DNA of 64,000 bases from assembly GCF_000758625.1 (NCBI RefSeq), contig NZ_CP009283.1, forward strand, positions 1,747,501 to 1,811,500. The letters are read 5' to 3'. Under the pieces are notes generated by a model. It saw only the letters and a program-made list of their open reading frames with translations. It made no database searches and was not told where the DNA came from. Of the stretch, positions 17,800 to 26,987 are shown piece by piece. Made by a program: the position numbers and the translations under genes. Position 1 is the stretch's first letter; every line of letters starts with the position of its first letter. The DNA comes from Paenibacillus sp. FSL R7-0273 (GTDB lineage Bacteria > Bacillota > Bacilli > Paenibacillales > Paenibacillaceae).

Positions 17800-17801
17800 C
17801 C

Positions 17802-17847
17802 AAAAAAGCGCTATGAGCCGGTGTTTCCGGTTCACAGCGCTTTTTTA
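17802..17847. terminator. bidirectional terminator
   Basis: AAAAAAGCGCTATGAGCCGG pairs with CCGGTTCACAGCGCTTTTTT, with minor mismatches, around a short loop. It sits between the convergent phn operon and the methyltransferase-like gene. Confidence 0.85.
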
Positions 17848-17861
17848 TATGCAGACGGGGG

Positions 17862-18743
17862 TTACAGGTAACACAAAATAGATTGTTCAATCCAATACAT
17901 AAACTGTGTGGACGGGCTTAATTGCTCATATTCCTTCATCCGCAGATACATATCCATGCCGTCCGAGACATCATGCCAAAGATCGGTAAAGACAAAATCA
18001 TATTGCCCGCCAGGCATCTGCTGCTCCGCATATTCAAAGGCATCGGCCTGAATGACTGTAATCTTATGCTTATTGCCGAACTGGGGCAGGATATGCGTGC
18101 GGAACAGCCGGATCACATCCTCATTGCTGTCCACGATTGTAACGCTGCGCACCTCAGCTTTTTCCGAAGCCATATAGGCATAGTAGCCCATCCCCAGCCC
18201 GTAGGTCAGCACATTGCCGGACGCCCCGGCGACAGCCTCCTTCATCGTCTCGATTTCATTCGGGGTAATCGTCATCCAGATCCGGTTATTCTCCAGCACC
18301 GCCGGAAAGCGGAATTCCGTCTCGAAAAAGCCGATCTGCGGTATCATCCGTCCTGCTGAGGTAGTGATGATGTCATTGCAGACAAAAGCCTCGTAAGGCT
18401 TGTACAGCTCCATTTTTAGCTCACTGCCGCCAATCGTGGCCGCGGGTATCTGAATGTTCTTGAAGTAGGGGTTATCGTAGTACTCCCGGACATCGAGCCT
18501 GTGCAGCATTTTGCTGAAATAGTGGTTGTACAGGTCCGTATCCGCAGGATTATCCGCAATATCCAGGCCCAGTGCAGCCGCGAAAAGAACACCGAAGGCA
18601 TACTCCGCAGATACACCGAGCCCGGTAATCTCCGCAATCTCTTCCCGGCTGATGTAGTCCGGCCTGTTATTTAAAAAGCGGCTTAGCAGGGTCAATATTC
18701 TGTAGTTATCATCCTCGATCCTACCCGTTGTAATCTCGTTCAT
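17862..18743 (-). CDS. class I methyltransferase-like protein of unknown function
   Basis: A 293-residue protein. The C-terminal half has a Rossmann-type SAM-binding pattern: motif I-like NVLTYGLGMGYYAYMAS, an acidic strand end VTIVDSNEDVI, VIQADAFEYAEQ and FVFTDLWHD. This resembles the spermidine-synthase branch of methyltransferases. The N-terminal ~130 residues are helical and I do not recognise them. The motif I glycine pattern (G-L-G-M-G) is intact, so cofactor binding is plausible; neither substrate nor reaction can be assigned. AAAGGTGA precedes the ATG. It is monocistronic and convergent with the phn operon, with no obvious functional partner. Confidence 0.65.
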   Translation of the reverse strand: MNEITTGRIEDDNYRILTLLSRFLNNRPDYISREEIAEITGLGVSAEYAFGVLFAAALGLDIADNPADTDLYNHYFSKMLHRLDVREYYDNPYFKNIQIPAATIGGSELKMELYKPYEAFVCNDIITTSAGRMIPQIGFFETEFRFPAVLENNRIWMTITPNEIETMKEAVAGASGNVLTYGLGMGYYAYMASEKAEVRSVTIVDSNEDVIRLFRTHILPQFGNKHKITVIQADAFEYAEQQMPGGQYDFVFTDLWHDVSDGMDMYLRMKEYEQLSPSTQFMYWIEQSILCYL

Positions 18744-18842
18744 AATGTCACCTTTCTGGGACAGCGCCGCTGTCCGGGAGCTCTTTCTGCCCGCAGGACG
18801 CTGATAATCTAATTAACATGTAATATATCACATATCCATTAG

Positions 18843-19014
18843 AGTCCGTAGCATCAATAGCAATAGTGAAAGCAGGTGCTAACGGACCGGGGTGACCTTA
18901 TTTTCATTATAGAGGCTATTCCACCGGGCTAACGGACCGTACTGCTCTTATTGCCTGGATTTTCAGGATCAGGAACATAATTTACTCCTAATAGGAGTGC
19001 TGGTGTCCGTTAGC
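18843..19014. repeat. inverted GCTAACGGAC repeat cluster in a 450-base intergenic gap
   Basis: The gap between the methyltransferase-like gene and the HTTM gene contains GCTAACGGACCG at 18878 and 18928, and the inverted form GTCCGTTAGC at 19005, plus a one-base-shorter AGTCCGTAGC at 18843. They make two inverted pairs with inner spacings of roughly 26 and 65 bases. Between the second pair is ACTCC-TAATA-GGAGT. The rest of the gap, to 19195, shows no gene; only the AAGGGGG ribosome site of the next gene is clear. Such units look like short dispersed palindromic elements. Confidence 0.6.
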
Positions 19015-19195
19015 CTGGTCAAATGGGCGATTTTGGCGAAATAAGGTTATCTGAGTCCGGACAGCTGCTCTGCTGACATATAGTTGATATTGTGGAAGGA
19101 ATCCCGTTGTTTGCCCGGCAGGTAATCGGTTAATGATTAATGATCAATATTTAATGATTGATTGAACACCAAGACAGGCGCAAGGGGGTTATGCG

Positions 19196-21133
19196 ATGTT
19201 GAAGAGGATTAAAGAGAGGCTGTATGACCGGAAGGAGCAGGCCTTTCCGCTGGCGGTGTTCCGGATCGGATTCTCACTTGTAATGATACTTGAATTGCTG
19301 CAGATGATGACGCTCAGAGAACTGATTTTTCAAAAAGACAGCCTGGCTGCGACCGTACCGGCCTTTCTAACCGCATTGTTTGTGTTATGGATAATAGCGC
19401 TGGTGCTGCTGTTAATCGGATATCTGACCCGTCCGGCTGCCATTGTCAATTATGCAATCAGTGTGTATCTGCTGGGCTTTGTTGTGGTGAATGAAGCGAA
19501 TAACTGGCAGGTGGACTCGCTGTTTCTGACAGGAGCGTTCCTGTTAATGTTCATGCCTGTGTCAGCGTGCGTGTCGATAGAAAGTCTAATGGAACGCCGC
19601 CGTCAGGCCAGAGTCCGTGTGCGCAAGCTGCCGCGTCCGCAGGTACGGTTTGTCCATACCGCGTTTCTGATTCTGCTGATCGGACTGTTTTATCTCGATT
19701 CGATGCTCTACAAGCTTTCCTCCGATATGTATCTCTCGGGACTGGGCTTATGGGCTCCGGCATCCCTTCCATTTGCTACTTATTATGATGTCTCCTGGCT
19801 GATCAATCATGAGTGGCTGGTGCGTATCCTCGGTTATTCTCTGCTTCTCTATGAAGGTTTGTACATTTTCCTGGTGTGGTTTAAGCCGCTCCGGGTGTGG
19901 ATGAGTGTTGCCGGAATACTCCTGCATGCCGGAGTGCTGGTAGTCTTCCCGATTCCGGTAATGAGCCTGCTGGTAATTACGATTCATCTGGCGATAATTC
20001 CGGAGAGTGCCTACCGTAAGCTGTATGACCGGTGGATCGCGGCGAAGCACAAACGGCTGGCCGTCTATTATGACCGGCTCTGCCCGCTGTGCCGCCAGAC
20101 CGTCGGCATCCTCTCGGCACTGGATTTCCGCAAGGCGATTGAGTGGAAGGCGCTGCAGGATTTTGCGGCTGAGGAAAAGCTTCTGGCTGACATCCCCGAG
20201 GCCGACCTGCTCCATGATATTTATGCGGTGGAGAACGGAACCAGGCTGCATAAAGGTGTGGACACCTACGCTGCGGTTCTGCGGTCGATGGGCTGGGCTT
20301 ATCCGGCCGGTCTGCTGCTTGGCCTGCCGCCGTTTCATGGCATTGCCGCCCGCATTTACGGGAAGGTGGCAGCCAAACGCAAACGCGAGGGCGGCTGCAC
20401 AGACAGCACCTGCGGCATAGGGATTGTGGCTCCGCCGGAGAAGGCGGGGACTCCGTTTAGCGGAAAGTTCTGGCCTGCCGGGACCTTCCTGCTGCTGTGG
20501 GCCGTTTCATTCCTTATCATTTCCTTTGCAACACCGGCCTACGGTAAGTATCTTACCGGTGAGAACAGCAGCCTGACGGCTACCCTAAGGGATATGGCCG
20601 CAGTCTACAAGCGGATAACCTATCCTGTACTGGGCTGGACTAACCATGGTGTGTATACGGAGACGCATTATGCGGAGTACGATTTTCAGACCCGGCTGGT
20701 CTATGTAGACGGTGATTCATCTGTACCGCTGCCGATAATGGACGAGGAAGGCTTTTCCCGGGGATATAAGGTCGGCCGGCAATGGGATAACTGGGCCTAC
20801 GCCACGGTCAAGCCGGATGTTTCATACGGGCAGGCCAGCAGCAGCATGCTGGGTTACGCCGCCTTCTGGGCGAAAGACAGCGGTACGGACCTGCACTCAG
20901 GCAACGGGCATATTGAAATCCAGCGGAAGCCGATTGAGGTGTCCATGAAGGACTTCCGCCCCGGCCTGCTGCGGGACAATATGGGCCAGCCGTGGAGCCG
21001 GATCGGCGAAATTGCAGCCAGCGGCGGCAGCCTGCAGCTAGCGCTGGACGGCGCTGCCGGCAGCCAAGAGCAGGGGACCTGGGGTGAGGCAGTGGACGCT
21101 GCGGTAAATGCTACTGCAGCTGCATTGCAGTAG
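19196..21133 (+). CDS. HTTM membrane protein fused to a DCC thiol-disulfide oxidoreductase-like domain
   Basis: A 645-residue protein. Residues 1-280 hold an HTTM-type membrane domain (vitamin K-dependent carboxylase-like) with several helices, such as LFVLWIIALVLLLIGYLTR and FVHTAFLILLIGLFYLDS. At 290-400 lies a DCC/DUF393 domain with YYDRLCPLCRQT, giving Cys296 and Cys299 as a CxxC redox pair, and a second pair in CTDSTCG. A further helix (FLLLWAVSFLIISF) and a ~170-residue soluble tail follow. The DCC domain is thioredoxin-like. HTTM and DCC genes are often neighbours; here they are one polypeptide. The role is unknown; redox or disulfide chemistry at the membrane is inference. AAGGGGG precedes the ATG. 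Confidence 0.78.
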   Translation: MLKRIKERLYDRKEQAFPLAVFRIGFSLVMILELLQMMTLRELIFQKDSLAATVPAFLTALFVLWIIALVLLLIGYLTRPAAIVNYAISVYLLGFVVVNEANNWQVDSLFLTGAFLLMFMPVSACVSIESLMERRRQARVRVRKLPRPQVRFVHTAFLILLIGLFYLDSMLYKLSSDMYLSGLGLWAPASLPFATYYDVSWLINHEWLVRILGYSLLLYEGLYIFLVWFKPLRVWMSVAGILLHAGVLVVFPIPVMSLLVITIHLAIIPESAYRKLYDRWIAAKHKRLAVYYDRLCPLCRQTVGILSALDFRKAIEWKALQDFAAEEKLLADIPEADLLHDIYAVENGTRLHKGVDTYAAVLRSMGWAYPAGLLLGLPPFHGIAARIYGKVAAKRKREGGCTDSTCGIGIVAPPEKAGTPFSGKFWPAGTFLLLWAVSFLIISFATPAYGKYLTGENSSLTATLRDMAAVYKRITYPVLGWTNHGVYTETHYAEYDFQTRLVYVDGDSSVPLPIMDEEGFSRGYKVGRQWDNWAYATVKPDVSYGQASSSMLGYAAFWAKDSGTDLHSGNGHIEIQRKPIEVSMKDFRPGLLRDNMGQPWSRIGEIAASGGSLQLALDGAAGSQEQGTWGEAVDAAVNATAAALQ

Positions 21134-21157
21134 CATCCCAATAGCATCGCAACGTTA

Positions 21158-21193
21158 CAGCAGCCGCAGGCGCATTCGCGTTTGCGGCTGCTG
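21158..21193. terminator. possible terminator hairpin
   Basis: CAGCAGCCGCA pairs perfectly with TGCGGCTGCTG around a 14-base loop, between convergent genes. There is no T-run on either side, so its termination strength is uncertain. Confidence 0.45.
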
Positions 21194-21244
21194 TGCGTCC
21201 ATCCTCAGCTGCATCCGCCCGGCATCCAACGCCCCCGAACCAGC

Positions 21245-22069
21245 TCAGTAATACAACTTCCTGAACTGGTTGGGGCTGAGCTGCTCGTGCTTTTTGAACA
21301 CGGTGCAGAAATAGTTGGGGTCCTCGAACCCGGACAGGAGGGCAACGTCTTTTACCGGCATATTGGGACTGCGCAGCAGCAGCTCCTTGCTGTTCTTGAT
21401 CCGCACCGAATGGATGTACTGGAAAATCCGGATGTTCGTCGTCTTCTTGAACACAGTGCACAGGTGCTGCGGCGTAATGCCGGCCACTCCGGCCATCTCC
21501 TCCAGTGTCAGCGGTTTGTGGGCATTCTGCTCGATATAGTCAAACAGCGGTTTCAGCTTCAGATTGAGGCTGGATGCGCTGTTGTGCGGGTGGACAGAGG
21601 CATACTGGACCATTTCAATGAGCAGGGAATAGATTTGTGCGGACCATTCCAGGCTTCGCAGGGCATAGTCGGACTGCTGAATATCCATAATGCTCTGGAT
21701 TCTGGCCGTAAAAATCTCAGGCTTCGAAATATAGTAAACCCCCGGAGCGGTAATCCCCGCCGTCCGCTTCAGAAAGCTCTCCACCTGATGGCCGTCGAAC
21801 ACAATCCAGTTCACCCGCCAGGACGGGCTGACCGCATAATACTCATGGGGAGCCCCCTTGAGCAGCAGCATCGCTGTGCCTTCTTTTACCCGGAAGGTTC
21901 TGCCGCCGGTGATCAGCTCGCCTTCGCCTTCCACACATTGAATCCATTGATATAAGTAGCCGTCCGGACGGACAATCGGCTCCTGCTCCCAGTGAACACC
22001 CGCATCCACAAGGTAGTAGGGAAGCTCCTTGTCTGATTCCGTGATGAGGGGCAGAAGCCGCCTGTACAT
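21245..22069 (-). CDS. AraC family transcriptional regulator (next to GH2)
   Basis: A 274-residue regulator with an N-terminal cupin-like sugar-sensing domain (about 15-150) and two C-terminal AraC helix-turn-helix motifs (LTLEEMAGVAGITPQHLCTV and PVKDVALLSGFEDPNYFCTV). It is divergent from the GH2 beta-galactosidase gene with a 134-base shared promoter region, the usual layout for a local activator. Its ligand is probably a galactoside or its breakdown product; this is inferred from position alone. Confidence 0.88.
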   Translation of the reverse strand: MYRRLLPLITESDKELPYYLVDAGVHWEQEPIVRPDGYLYQWIQCVEGEGELITGGRTFRVKEGTAMLLLKGAPHEYYAVSPSWRVNWIVFDGHQVESFLKRTAGITAPGVYYISKPEIFTARIQSIMDIQQSDYALRSLEWSAQIYSLLIEMVQYASVHPHNSASSLNLKLKPLFDYIEQNAHKPLTLEEMAGVAGITPQHLCTVFKKTTNIRIFQYIHSVRIKNSKELLLRSPNMPVKDVALLSGFEDPNYFCTVFKKHEQLSPNQFRKLYY

Positions 22070-22115
22070 AGGATCACGACCTTAATATTTTAATGTTTTT
22101 ATGAATATCCTTAGA

Positions 22116-22176
22116 TTGTTCGCAGGGAATAACATCACTACAATATAAATATAACAAAGTTTGTGTAGCGTTTACA
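22116..22176 (+). promoter_or_regulatory. sigma-A promoter and candidate cre of the GH2 gene
   Basis: TTGTTC at 22116, a 17-base spacer, and TACAAT at 22139 make a good sigma-A promoter. GTGTAGCGTTTACA at 22163-22176 lies about 15-25 bases after the expected start point; its right half matches the cre consensus perfectly while the left half is imperfect. A CcpA site there would block elongation. Confidence 0.5.
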
Positions 22177-22203
22177 AATATAGATAAAGGATGGTACAAC
22201 ACA

Positions 22204-24516
22204 ATGAGCAGACTTGAAACCAAAATCATGGACGGCTGGGAATTCACCCTGCAGCAGCCTGAGGACGGAAATTTCGCACCCGTAAAGCTGCCGCATGACT
22301 GGGCGATCACCGCTCCGGTAAATACGCAGATGAAGCAGGGAGAGGCTCAGGGCTTCAGGGACCGCTGGGGAACAGGCTGGTACAGAAAGCGGCTGACCAT
22401 CAGCGGCATTAAGGAAGGCTATGTGTATAAGCTGCATTTTGGCGGAATCTATGAAAATAGTACAGTCTGGGTCAACGGCAAAGAAGCAGGCGGCCATAAA
22501 TACGGCTATACCAGCTTTGAACTGGATATCACAGACCTGATTCATGAAGGCGATAACCTGATTCAGGTTAAGGCAGATAACACCGTGTTCCCGGCGGACA
22601 GATGGTATTCGGGTGCAGGCATTTACCGTGAAGTAACCCTGCTGGAGCTGCCGCAGAAGCATCTGGTGCCTTATGAAGTTCAAGTAACAACGAAGATTGA
22701 AGGCAGTACTGGCATTGTCATTGTAAAAACCGGCACAACAGCCCTCGTAAAAGCCGTACTCACTGATTCAGACGCAGACACCTCTTACGCTGAAGAGTCC
22801 GACGATCAGGGCGTTATCCGGTTTGAGGTTCCATCAGCGAAGCTGTGGAGTCCGGAGCAGCCGCAGCTGTACCGTCTGGAGCTGTCGCTTTTGCAGGGGG
22901 ATGAAGCTGTTGACCATTACGGCCTGAATGTCGGCATCCGGGAGATCAAAATGGTTCCGCACAAGGGAATGTATATCAACGGGCAGCTCGCCAAGGTCAA
23001 GGGGCTGTGTATCCACCAGGATGCAGGCTGTCTCGGAACGGCTGTAACGGCGGAGATCTGGAAAGACCGGCTGCTTGCCTTCAAAAAAATCGGCTGTAAC
23101 GCCATCCGCACCTCCCACCATATTTTTATGGCAGAGTTACTGGATCTGTGTGATGAGCTGGGCCTGCTGGTGTACGAGGAGCCTTTTGACAAATGGACCG
23201 GCGGGGCTTATGGGCGTTATTTCGAGACCGAGTGGCAGCGTGATCTGGAGGGTATGGTGAAGCGGGACCGGAATCATCCGTGCATCTTTATGTGGGGTGT
23301 CGGCAATGAGGTGGAGCATCAGGGTCAGGCCTCCATGCTGAAGATTCTTAGTATGCTGAGAGGGCATCTGCTGACGCTGGATGATACGCGGCCGGTGTCG
23401 TATGCGATGAACCCGCATTTTAAGGTTGAGAGCAATGTAGATGTGTCCAAAATCGAGGATATCCAGCAGTTTGTTGACGAGGCGGATGATACGGAAATTT
23501 ATGATGTGGCCGAACGGGTGGAGCGGATCCGCCGGATCGGGGAAATTGTCGATGTGGTCTGCTGCAATTACCAGGAGCAATGGTATCCCGAGATTCATGA
23601 GGCTTTGCCGGATAAGCTGATTCTGGGTACGGAGACTTATCAGTTTTTCCGCGGCCACCGCGAGCAGATGCAGAACTTTACGGCAGATATTCCGTGGATG
23701 GATGTGGAGCAGCATGATTATGTGATCGGCGGGATGCTGTGGACAGGAATTGACTACCTCGGGGAATCGATGGGCTATCCGGCAAAAGGCTGGGCGGGCT
23801 CGCTGTTCTATACGAATAATGTGCGCAAGCCGCTGTCTTATCTGTATGAATGCTACTGGTCTGATAAGCCGATGGCCTATCTGGCCGTCATGGATTATTC
23901 CCTGCAGGACGAGGGCACCAAGGAGCACTGGGATACGCCGCGGTATGCCGGCCATTGGAATTTCCCGCAGTTCAACAAGACGGTGATTCCATACATGATT
24001 GCTACGAACTGTGAAGAGGTCACTCTTGAATTGAACGGTAAAAGCTTTCATGTGGGCAAGCCGGCTGCTTACCCGGGCCGGATGATTACCGGCTATCTGC
24101 CTTATCAGCCAGGTACAATTACTGTAAAGGGGTATATCGGCGGCGAGGAAGTGAGCCAATATGTGCTGCAGACGGCAGGGCCTGCGGTCAGGCTGGTGTT
24201 TGATCAGGAGCTTGTGCATCTGAAAGCGGAGGAGGTATCGCAAAAGCTGCTCACTGTCCGGGCGGTAGACACTGAGGGTGTGCCGGTATTCCGCGACAGC
24301 TCCAAGGTGACCTTTGAGGTTACGGGACCTGCGGAGATCATTGCTGTGGACAATAGCGACCTCAGCTCAAGCGAGCCGTATGACCGCAATTGGATGCATC
24401 TGTATCATGGCTGTCTCAGCACGGCTATCCGGCTGACCGGGGAGAAGGGGCGCATCGTGTTGTCAGCCTACTCGGAGGGAATGTATCCGGCACAGCTGGT
24501 CATTAATGTAGTGTAA
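22204..24516 (+). CDS. GH2 beta-galactosidase-like enzyme
   Basis: A 770-residue glycoside hydrolase family 2 enzyme: N-terminal sugar-binding sandwich (LPHDWAI, GTGWYRK, FGGIYENSTVWVNGKEAG), an immunoglobulin-like domain, then the barrel with acid/base Glu369 in WGVGNEVE and nucleophile Glu477 in LGTETYQ, and a C-terminal beta region (DUF4982/Big-like). No signal peptide is seen. GH2 covers beta-galactosidase, beta-glucuronidase and beta-mannosidase activities; the YSGAGIYR motif and length favour a galactosidase. AAAGGATGG precedes the ATG. The adjacent AraC gene and the downstream GH27 gene suggest degradation of galactose-containing plant side chains. Confidence 0.87.
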   Translation: MSRLETKIMDGWEFTLQQPEDGNFAPVKLPHDWAITAPVNTQMKQGEAQGFRDRWGTGWYRKRLTISGIKEGYVYKLHFGGIYENSTVWVNGKEAGGHKYGYTSFELDITDLIHEGDNLIQVKADNTVFPADRWYSGAGIYREVTLLELPQKHLVPYEVQVTTKIEGSTGIVIVKTGTTALVKAVLTDSDADTSYAEESDDQGVIRFEVPSAKLWSPEQPQLYRLELSLLQGDEAVDHYGLNVGIREIKMVPHKGMYINGQLAKVKGLCIHQDAGCLGTAVTAEIWKDRLLAFKKIGCNAIRTSHHIFMAELLDLCDELGLLVYEEPFDKWTGGAYGRYFETEWQRDLEGMVKRDRNHPCIFMWGVGNEVEHQGQASMLKILSMLRGHLLTLDDTRPVSYAMNPHFKVESNVDVSKIEDIQQFVDEADDTEIYDVAERVERIRRIGEIVDVVCCNYQEQWYPEIHEALPDKLILGTETYQFFRGHREQMQNFTADIPWMDVEQHDYVIGGMLWTGIDYLGESMGYPAKGWAGSLFYTNNVRKPLSYLYECYWSDKPMAYLAVMDYSLQDEGTKEHWDTPRYAGHWNFPQFNKTVIPYMIATNCEEVTLELNGKSFHVGKPAAYPGRMITGYLPYQPGTITVKGYIGGEEVSQYVLQTAGPAVRLVFDQELVHLKAEEVSQKLLTVRAVDTEGVPVFRDSSKVTFEVTGPAEIIAVDNSDLSSSEPYDRNWMHLYHGCLSTAIRLTGEKGRIVLSAYSEGMYPAQLVINVV

Positions 24517-24532
24517 GGGTTGTATTACTAAA

Positions 24533-24578
24533 AAAGGGGTATCCCGGCCGCCGCTAACGGCTGTCAGGATACCCTTTG
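24533..24578. terminator. bidirectional terminator
   Basis: AAAGGGGTATCC pairs with GGATACCCTTT with one bulged G around a 22-base loop, A-rich on one side and T-rich on the other. It separates the convergent GH2 and GH27 genes. Confidence 0.75.
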
Positions 24579-24582
24579 TTAT

Positions 24583-25860
24583 TTACACAAAGCTATACAA
24601 TCTCACGCCATGCGGCGGTACGGTTGTCTGCAGTGTACCTGCGGCCAGCTCAGCCGCTTCACCGCTCCACAGCTCGGTGCCGGCTGCTGCGCTGAGGCCG
24701 ATCTCTTCCAGAGCCAGCTCCACCTGCAGCGGGCTTTCGCCGGTGTTGAACACCGCAGCATAACGGGTGCCGTCGTTATGCTCGGCAGTCCATACGATGA
24801 GCTCGCCCTTGCAGAGGGCTTCTCTGGCGCCGTGGCTCTCCTGCTGGATGCGCAGCACTTCGCGGTTGGTCAGCAATGACAGTGTCCACTCGTCATTGTC
24901 GCGCAGCTCGCCGCCGAAGATGAGCGGCGAGCGGAAAATGCTCCAGAGCGACATCATCGTCAGCTGCTCGTCACGCGTGAACCGGGTCCAGCGGTCTGCG
25001 CCGCCGCCGTCTACAGAGCGGATGCCGATATGGCCGAGCGGCAGCATATCGCAGTCCGGCCAGCTGCCGTCCCCGGGTACGCCCTGCCACTTGCGGCAGC
25101 GGTCGAACATGTCCAGCAGCAGCGGCCACAGATCCCAAAAATCATCCGTGACCCGCCACATATTGGCATGCTCCACGAAGAAGTCGGCGTATTCCACCGG
25201 AGCCGGGCCCGGTGACAGGCTCAGCACCATCGGCCGTCCGCTGCGCTCGATCGCCTTAGAGATCAGGGCAATCTCCGGCTGATGGGTGTCATACAGCCTG
25301 GAAGCGGCGATGTCATCCACCTTGACCAGATCGACGCCCCACTGTGCATACAGCTCAAAGAGGGAATCATAATATTCCTGAGCGCCTTCCTTAGAGGCGT
25401 CTACTCCATACATATCCGTGTTCCATGGGCAGATGGAGTTGGTATGGGCGATCTCCCGTGCTGTCGCCGTTGTACCGAGCAATGCCGTTCCTGCGTGTGC
25501 AGCCTGACGCGGAATGCCGCGCATAATATGAATGCCGAATTTCAGCCCGAGGCTGTGCACGTAATCAGCCAGCGGCTTGAAGCCCTGGCCGTCCGCTGCC
25601 GAAGGGAAGCGGTTCTCCGCAGGCATGAGCCGGGAGTATTCATCCATTACCAGCGGCACGAACGGCCGGTATTGGGAGGAGTTCGCATAGGGCTCATACC
25701 ACTGAATATCAACGGTGATGTAGTTCCAGCCGTAGTCTTTGAGATGCTCTGCCATATATTCTGCATTGCCGCGGATTTCGGCTTCCGTTACGGCTGCGCC
25801 GTAGCAGTCCCAGCTGTTCCAGCCAAGCGGAGGTGTAGGTGCTGCAAGCTTATGTGTCAT
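24583..25860 (-). CDS. GH27 alpha-galactosidase-like enzyme
   Basis: A 425-residue family 27 glycosidase: PPLGWNSWDCYG at the N-terminus, DIQWYEP, nucleophile Asp in VDLVKVDD (about residue 179), acid/base Asp in WRVTDDFWD (about 238), and a C-terminal antiparallel beta domain. The family removes alpha-galactose (some members alpha-N-acetylgalactosamine or beta-arabinopyranose) from galactomannan, raffinose sugars and side chains. There is no signal peptide, so intracellular. An AAAGGAGAT site precedes the ATG. An AraC regulator gene lies upstream on the same strand and probably controls it. Confidence 0.88.
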   Translation of the reverse strand: MTHKLAAPTPPLGWNSWDCYGAAVTEAEIRGNAEYMAEHLKDYGWNYITVDIQWYEPYANSSQYRPFVPLVMDEYSRLMPAENRFPSAADGQGFKPLADYVHSLGLKFGIHIMRGIPRQAAHAGTALLGTTATAREIAHTNSICPWNTDMYGVDASKEGAQEYYDSLFELYAQWGVDLVKVDDIAASRLYDTHQPEIALISKAIERSGRPMVLSLSPGPAPVEYADFFVEHANMWRVTDDFWDLWPLLLDMFDRCRKWQGVPGDGSWPDCDMLPLGHIGIRSVDGGGADRWTRFTRDEQLTMMSLWSIFRSPLIFGGELRDNDEWTLSLLTNREVLRIQQESHGAREALCKGELIVWTAEHNDGTRYAAVFNTGESPLQVELALEEIGLSAAAGTELWSGEAAELAAGTLQTTVPPHGVRLYSFV

Positions 25861-25975
25861 TGTAAATCTCCTTTACTGATGGATTATTGCTCTCAATAAG
25901 ATCATCATAAGGCAGGAGATTTGCAATATCTATAGTAATCTTACAAGCCAGATAGCACTATATTGCGGTTTGCGG

Positions 25976-26857
25976 TTAATCGAAGAACAGCCTGCGGTAG
26001 GTCAGGCTTTCGCCTCCGCTGCGGAATTCGCCCGGCGTAAGTCCGGTCAGGCTGCGGAAGGCCTTGATGAAATAGCTGCCGCTGGAATAGCCGATCTGCC
26101 CGGCAATGGCTTCAATGCTGAGGCTGGTTCCCCGGAGCAGCTCCATCGCCTTCTCAGTGCGGACCCGGGTCAGATAAGCGCCGGGAGTCAGTCCGGTACT
26201 AGCTGAGAACCGGCGGATCAGGTGGTATTTGGACAGGGCCACATGCTCTGACAGCTGATCGATGCTGATCATCTGCGCATAGTGCTGCTCTATATATTCA
26301 GCTGCCCGCCTTACATTATCAGACCAGTTATCCTTGTCCCGCAGAGACGTCACCTGCATCCTGGCCAGCTCTGTCATGAACTGATAGATGGAGGAGGAGG
26401 CGATCAGCGGGTCGGAGATCCGGCCTGCCGCCGCATCGGCGACAATCAGCTTCAGCAGCCGGATTGGTGCGCAGTCGGGCGGCAGATAAGGGACTTCGCC
26501 GGCTTCGCGCAGGAATTTGCGCCAGTGGGGCAGAATCAGCTCGGGACGGAACAGCAGGAACATGAACTCCCACGGCTCCGAAGCCTCCGTATCATAATAA
26601 TAACGGTGGGGTCCGGGAATCTCCGCCAGAAAAGCCTGTCCGGCGGCAACCCGGTAGGTCCGGCCCCCGGATTCAAAAACACCCTCGCCGGAGAGGGTGT
26701 ACTGGAACAGCAGAAGCGGACCGTCTGTCCGCTCCAGTCCGTCCCAGCGGTAAGCCGGCGTGGTAATGGAATCACTGCCGGCGGCATACAGCACACATAG
26801 CTTGAGCTCTTTATCTTCGGCGAACCGGAAGCCGTAGGTGCCTTTTGACATCTCCAT
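25976..26857 (-). CDS. AraC family transcriptional regulator (upstream of GH27)
   Basis: A 293-residue AraC regulator: cupin-like N-terminal domain (FQYTLSGEGVFESGGRTYRV) and two helix-turn-helix motifs (ISIDQLSEHVALSKYHLIRR and LSIEAIAGQIGYSSGSYFIK). The ATG at 26857 is chosen because AAGGAGG precedes it directly; an earlier in-frame start would put that site inside the gene. It lies 115 bases upstream of the GH27 gene in the same direction and may be co-transcribed or may activate it. The ligand is unknown. Confidence 0.88.
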   Translation of the reverse strand: MEMSKGTYGFRFAEDKELKLCVLYAAGSDSITTPAYRWDGLERTDGPLLLFQYTLSGEGVFESGGRTYRVAAGQAFLAEIPGPHRYYYDTEASEPWEFMFLLFRPELILPHWRKFLREAGEVPYLPPDCAPIRLLKLIVADAAAGRISDPLIASSSIYQFMTELARMQVTSLRDKDNWSDNVRRAAEYIEQHYAQMISIDQLSEHVALSKYHLIRRFSASTGLTPGAYLTRVRTEKAMELLRGTSLSIEAIAGQIGYSSGSYFIKAFRSLTGLTPGEFRSGGESLTYRRLFFD

Positions 26858-26910
26858 AGCGGGCCTCCTTGCAGGAATAGGATCTGACTGTAACTGTATC
26901 ATACCCTTCT

Positions 26911-26951
26911 GCAAAAAACAGCGCTGCTCCCGCAAGCAGGAGCAGCGCTGT
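26911..26951 (-). terminator. terminator of the P-type ATPase gene
   Basis: ACAGCGCTGCTCC pairs with GGAGCAGCGCTGT, a 13-bp perfect stem with an eight-base loop. On the minus strand it is followed by TTTTTTGC, a typical U-tract. It lies 37 bases after the ATPase stop codon. Confidence 0.85.
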
Positions 26952-26987
26952 GCTGTCTATAGTTAATATGACGTATAGGGTCCGTTA

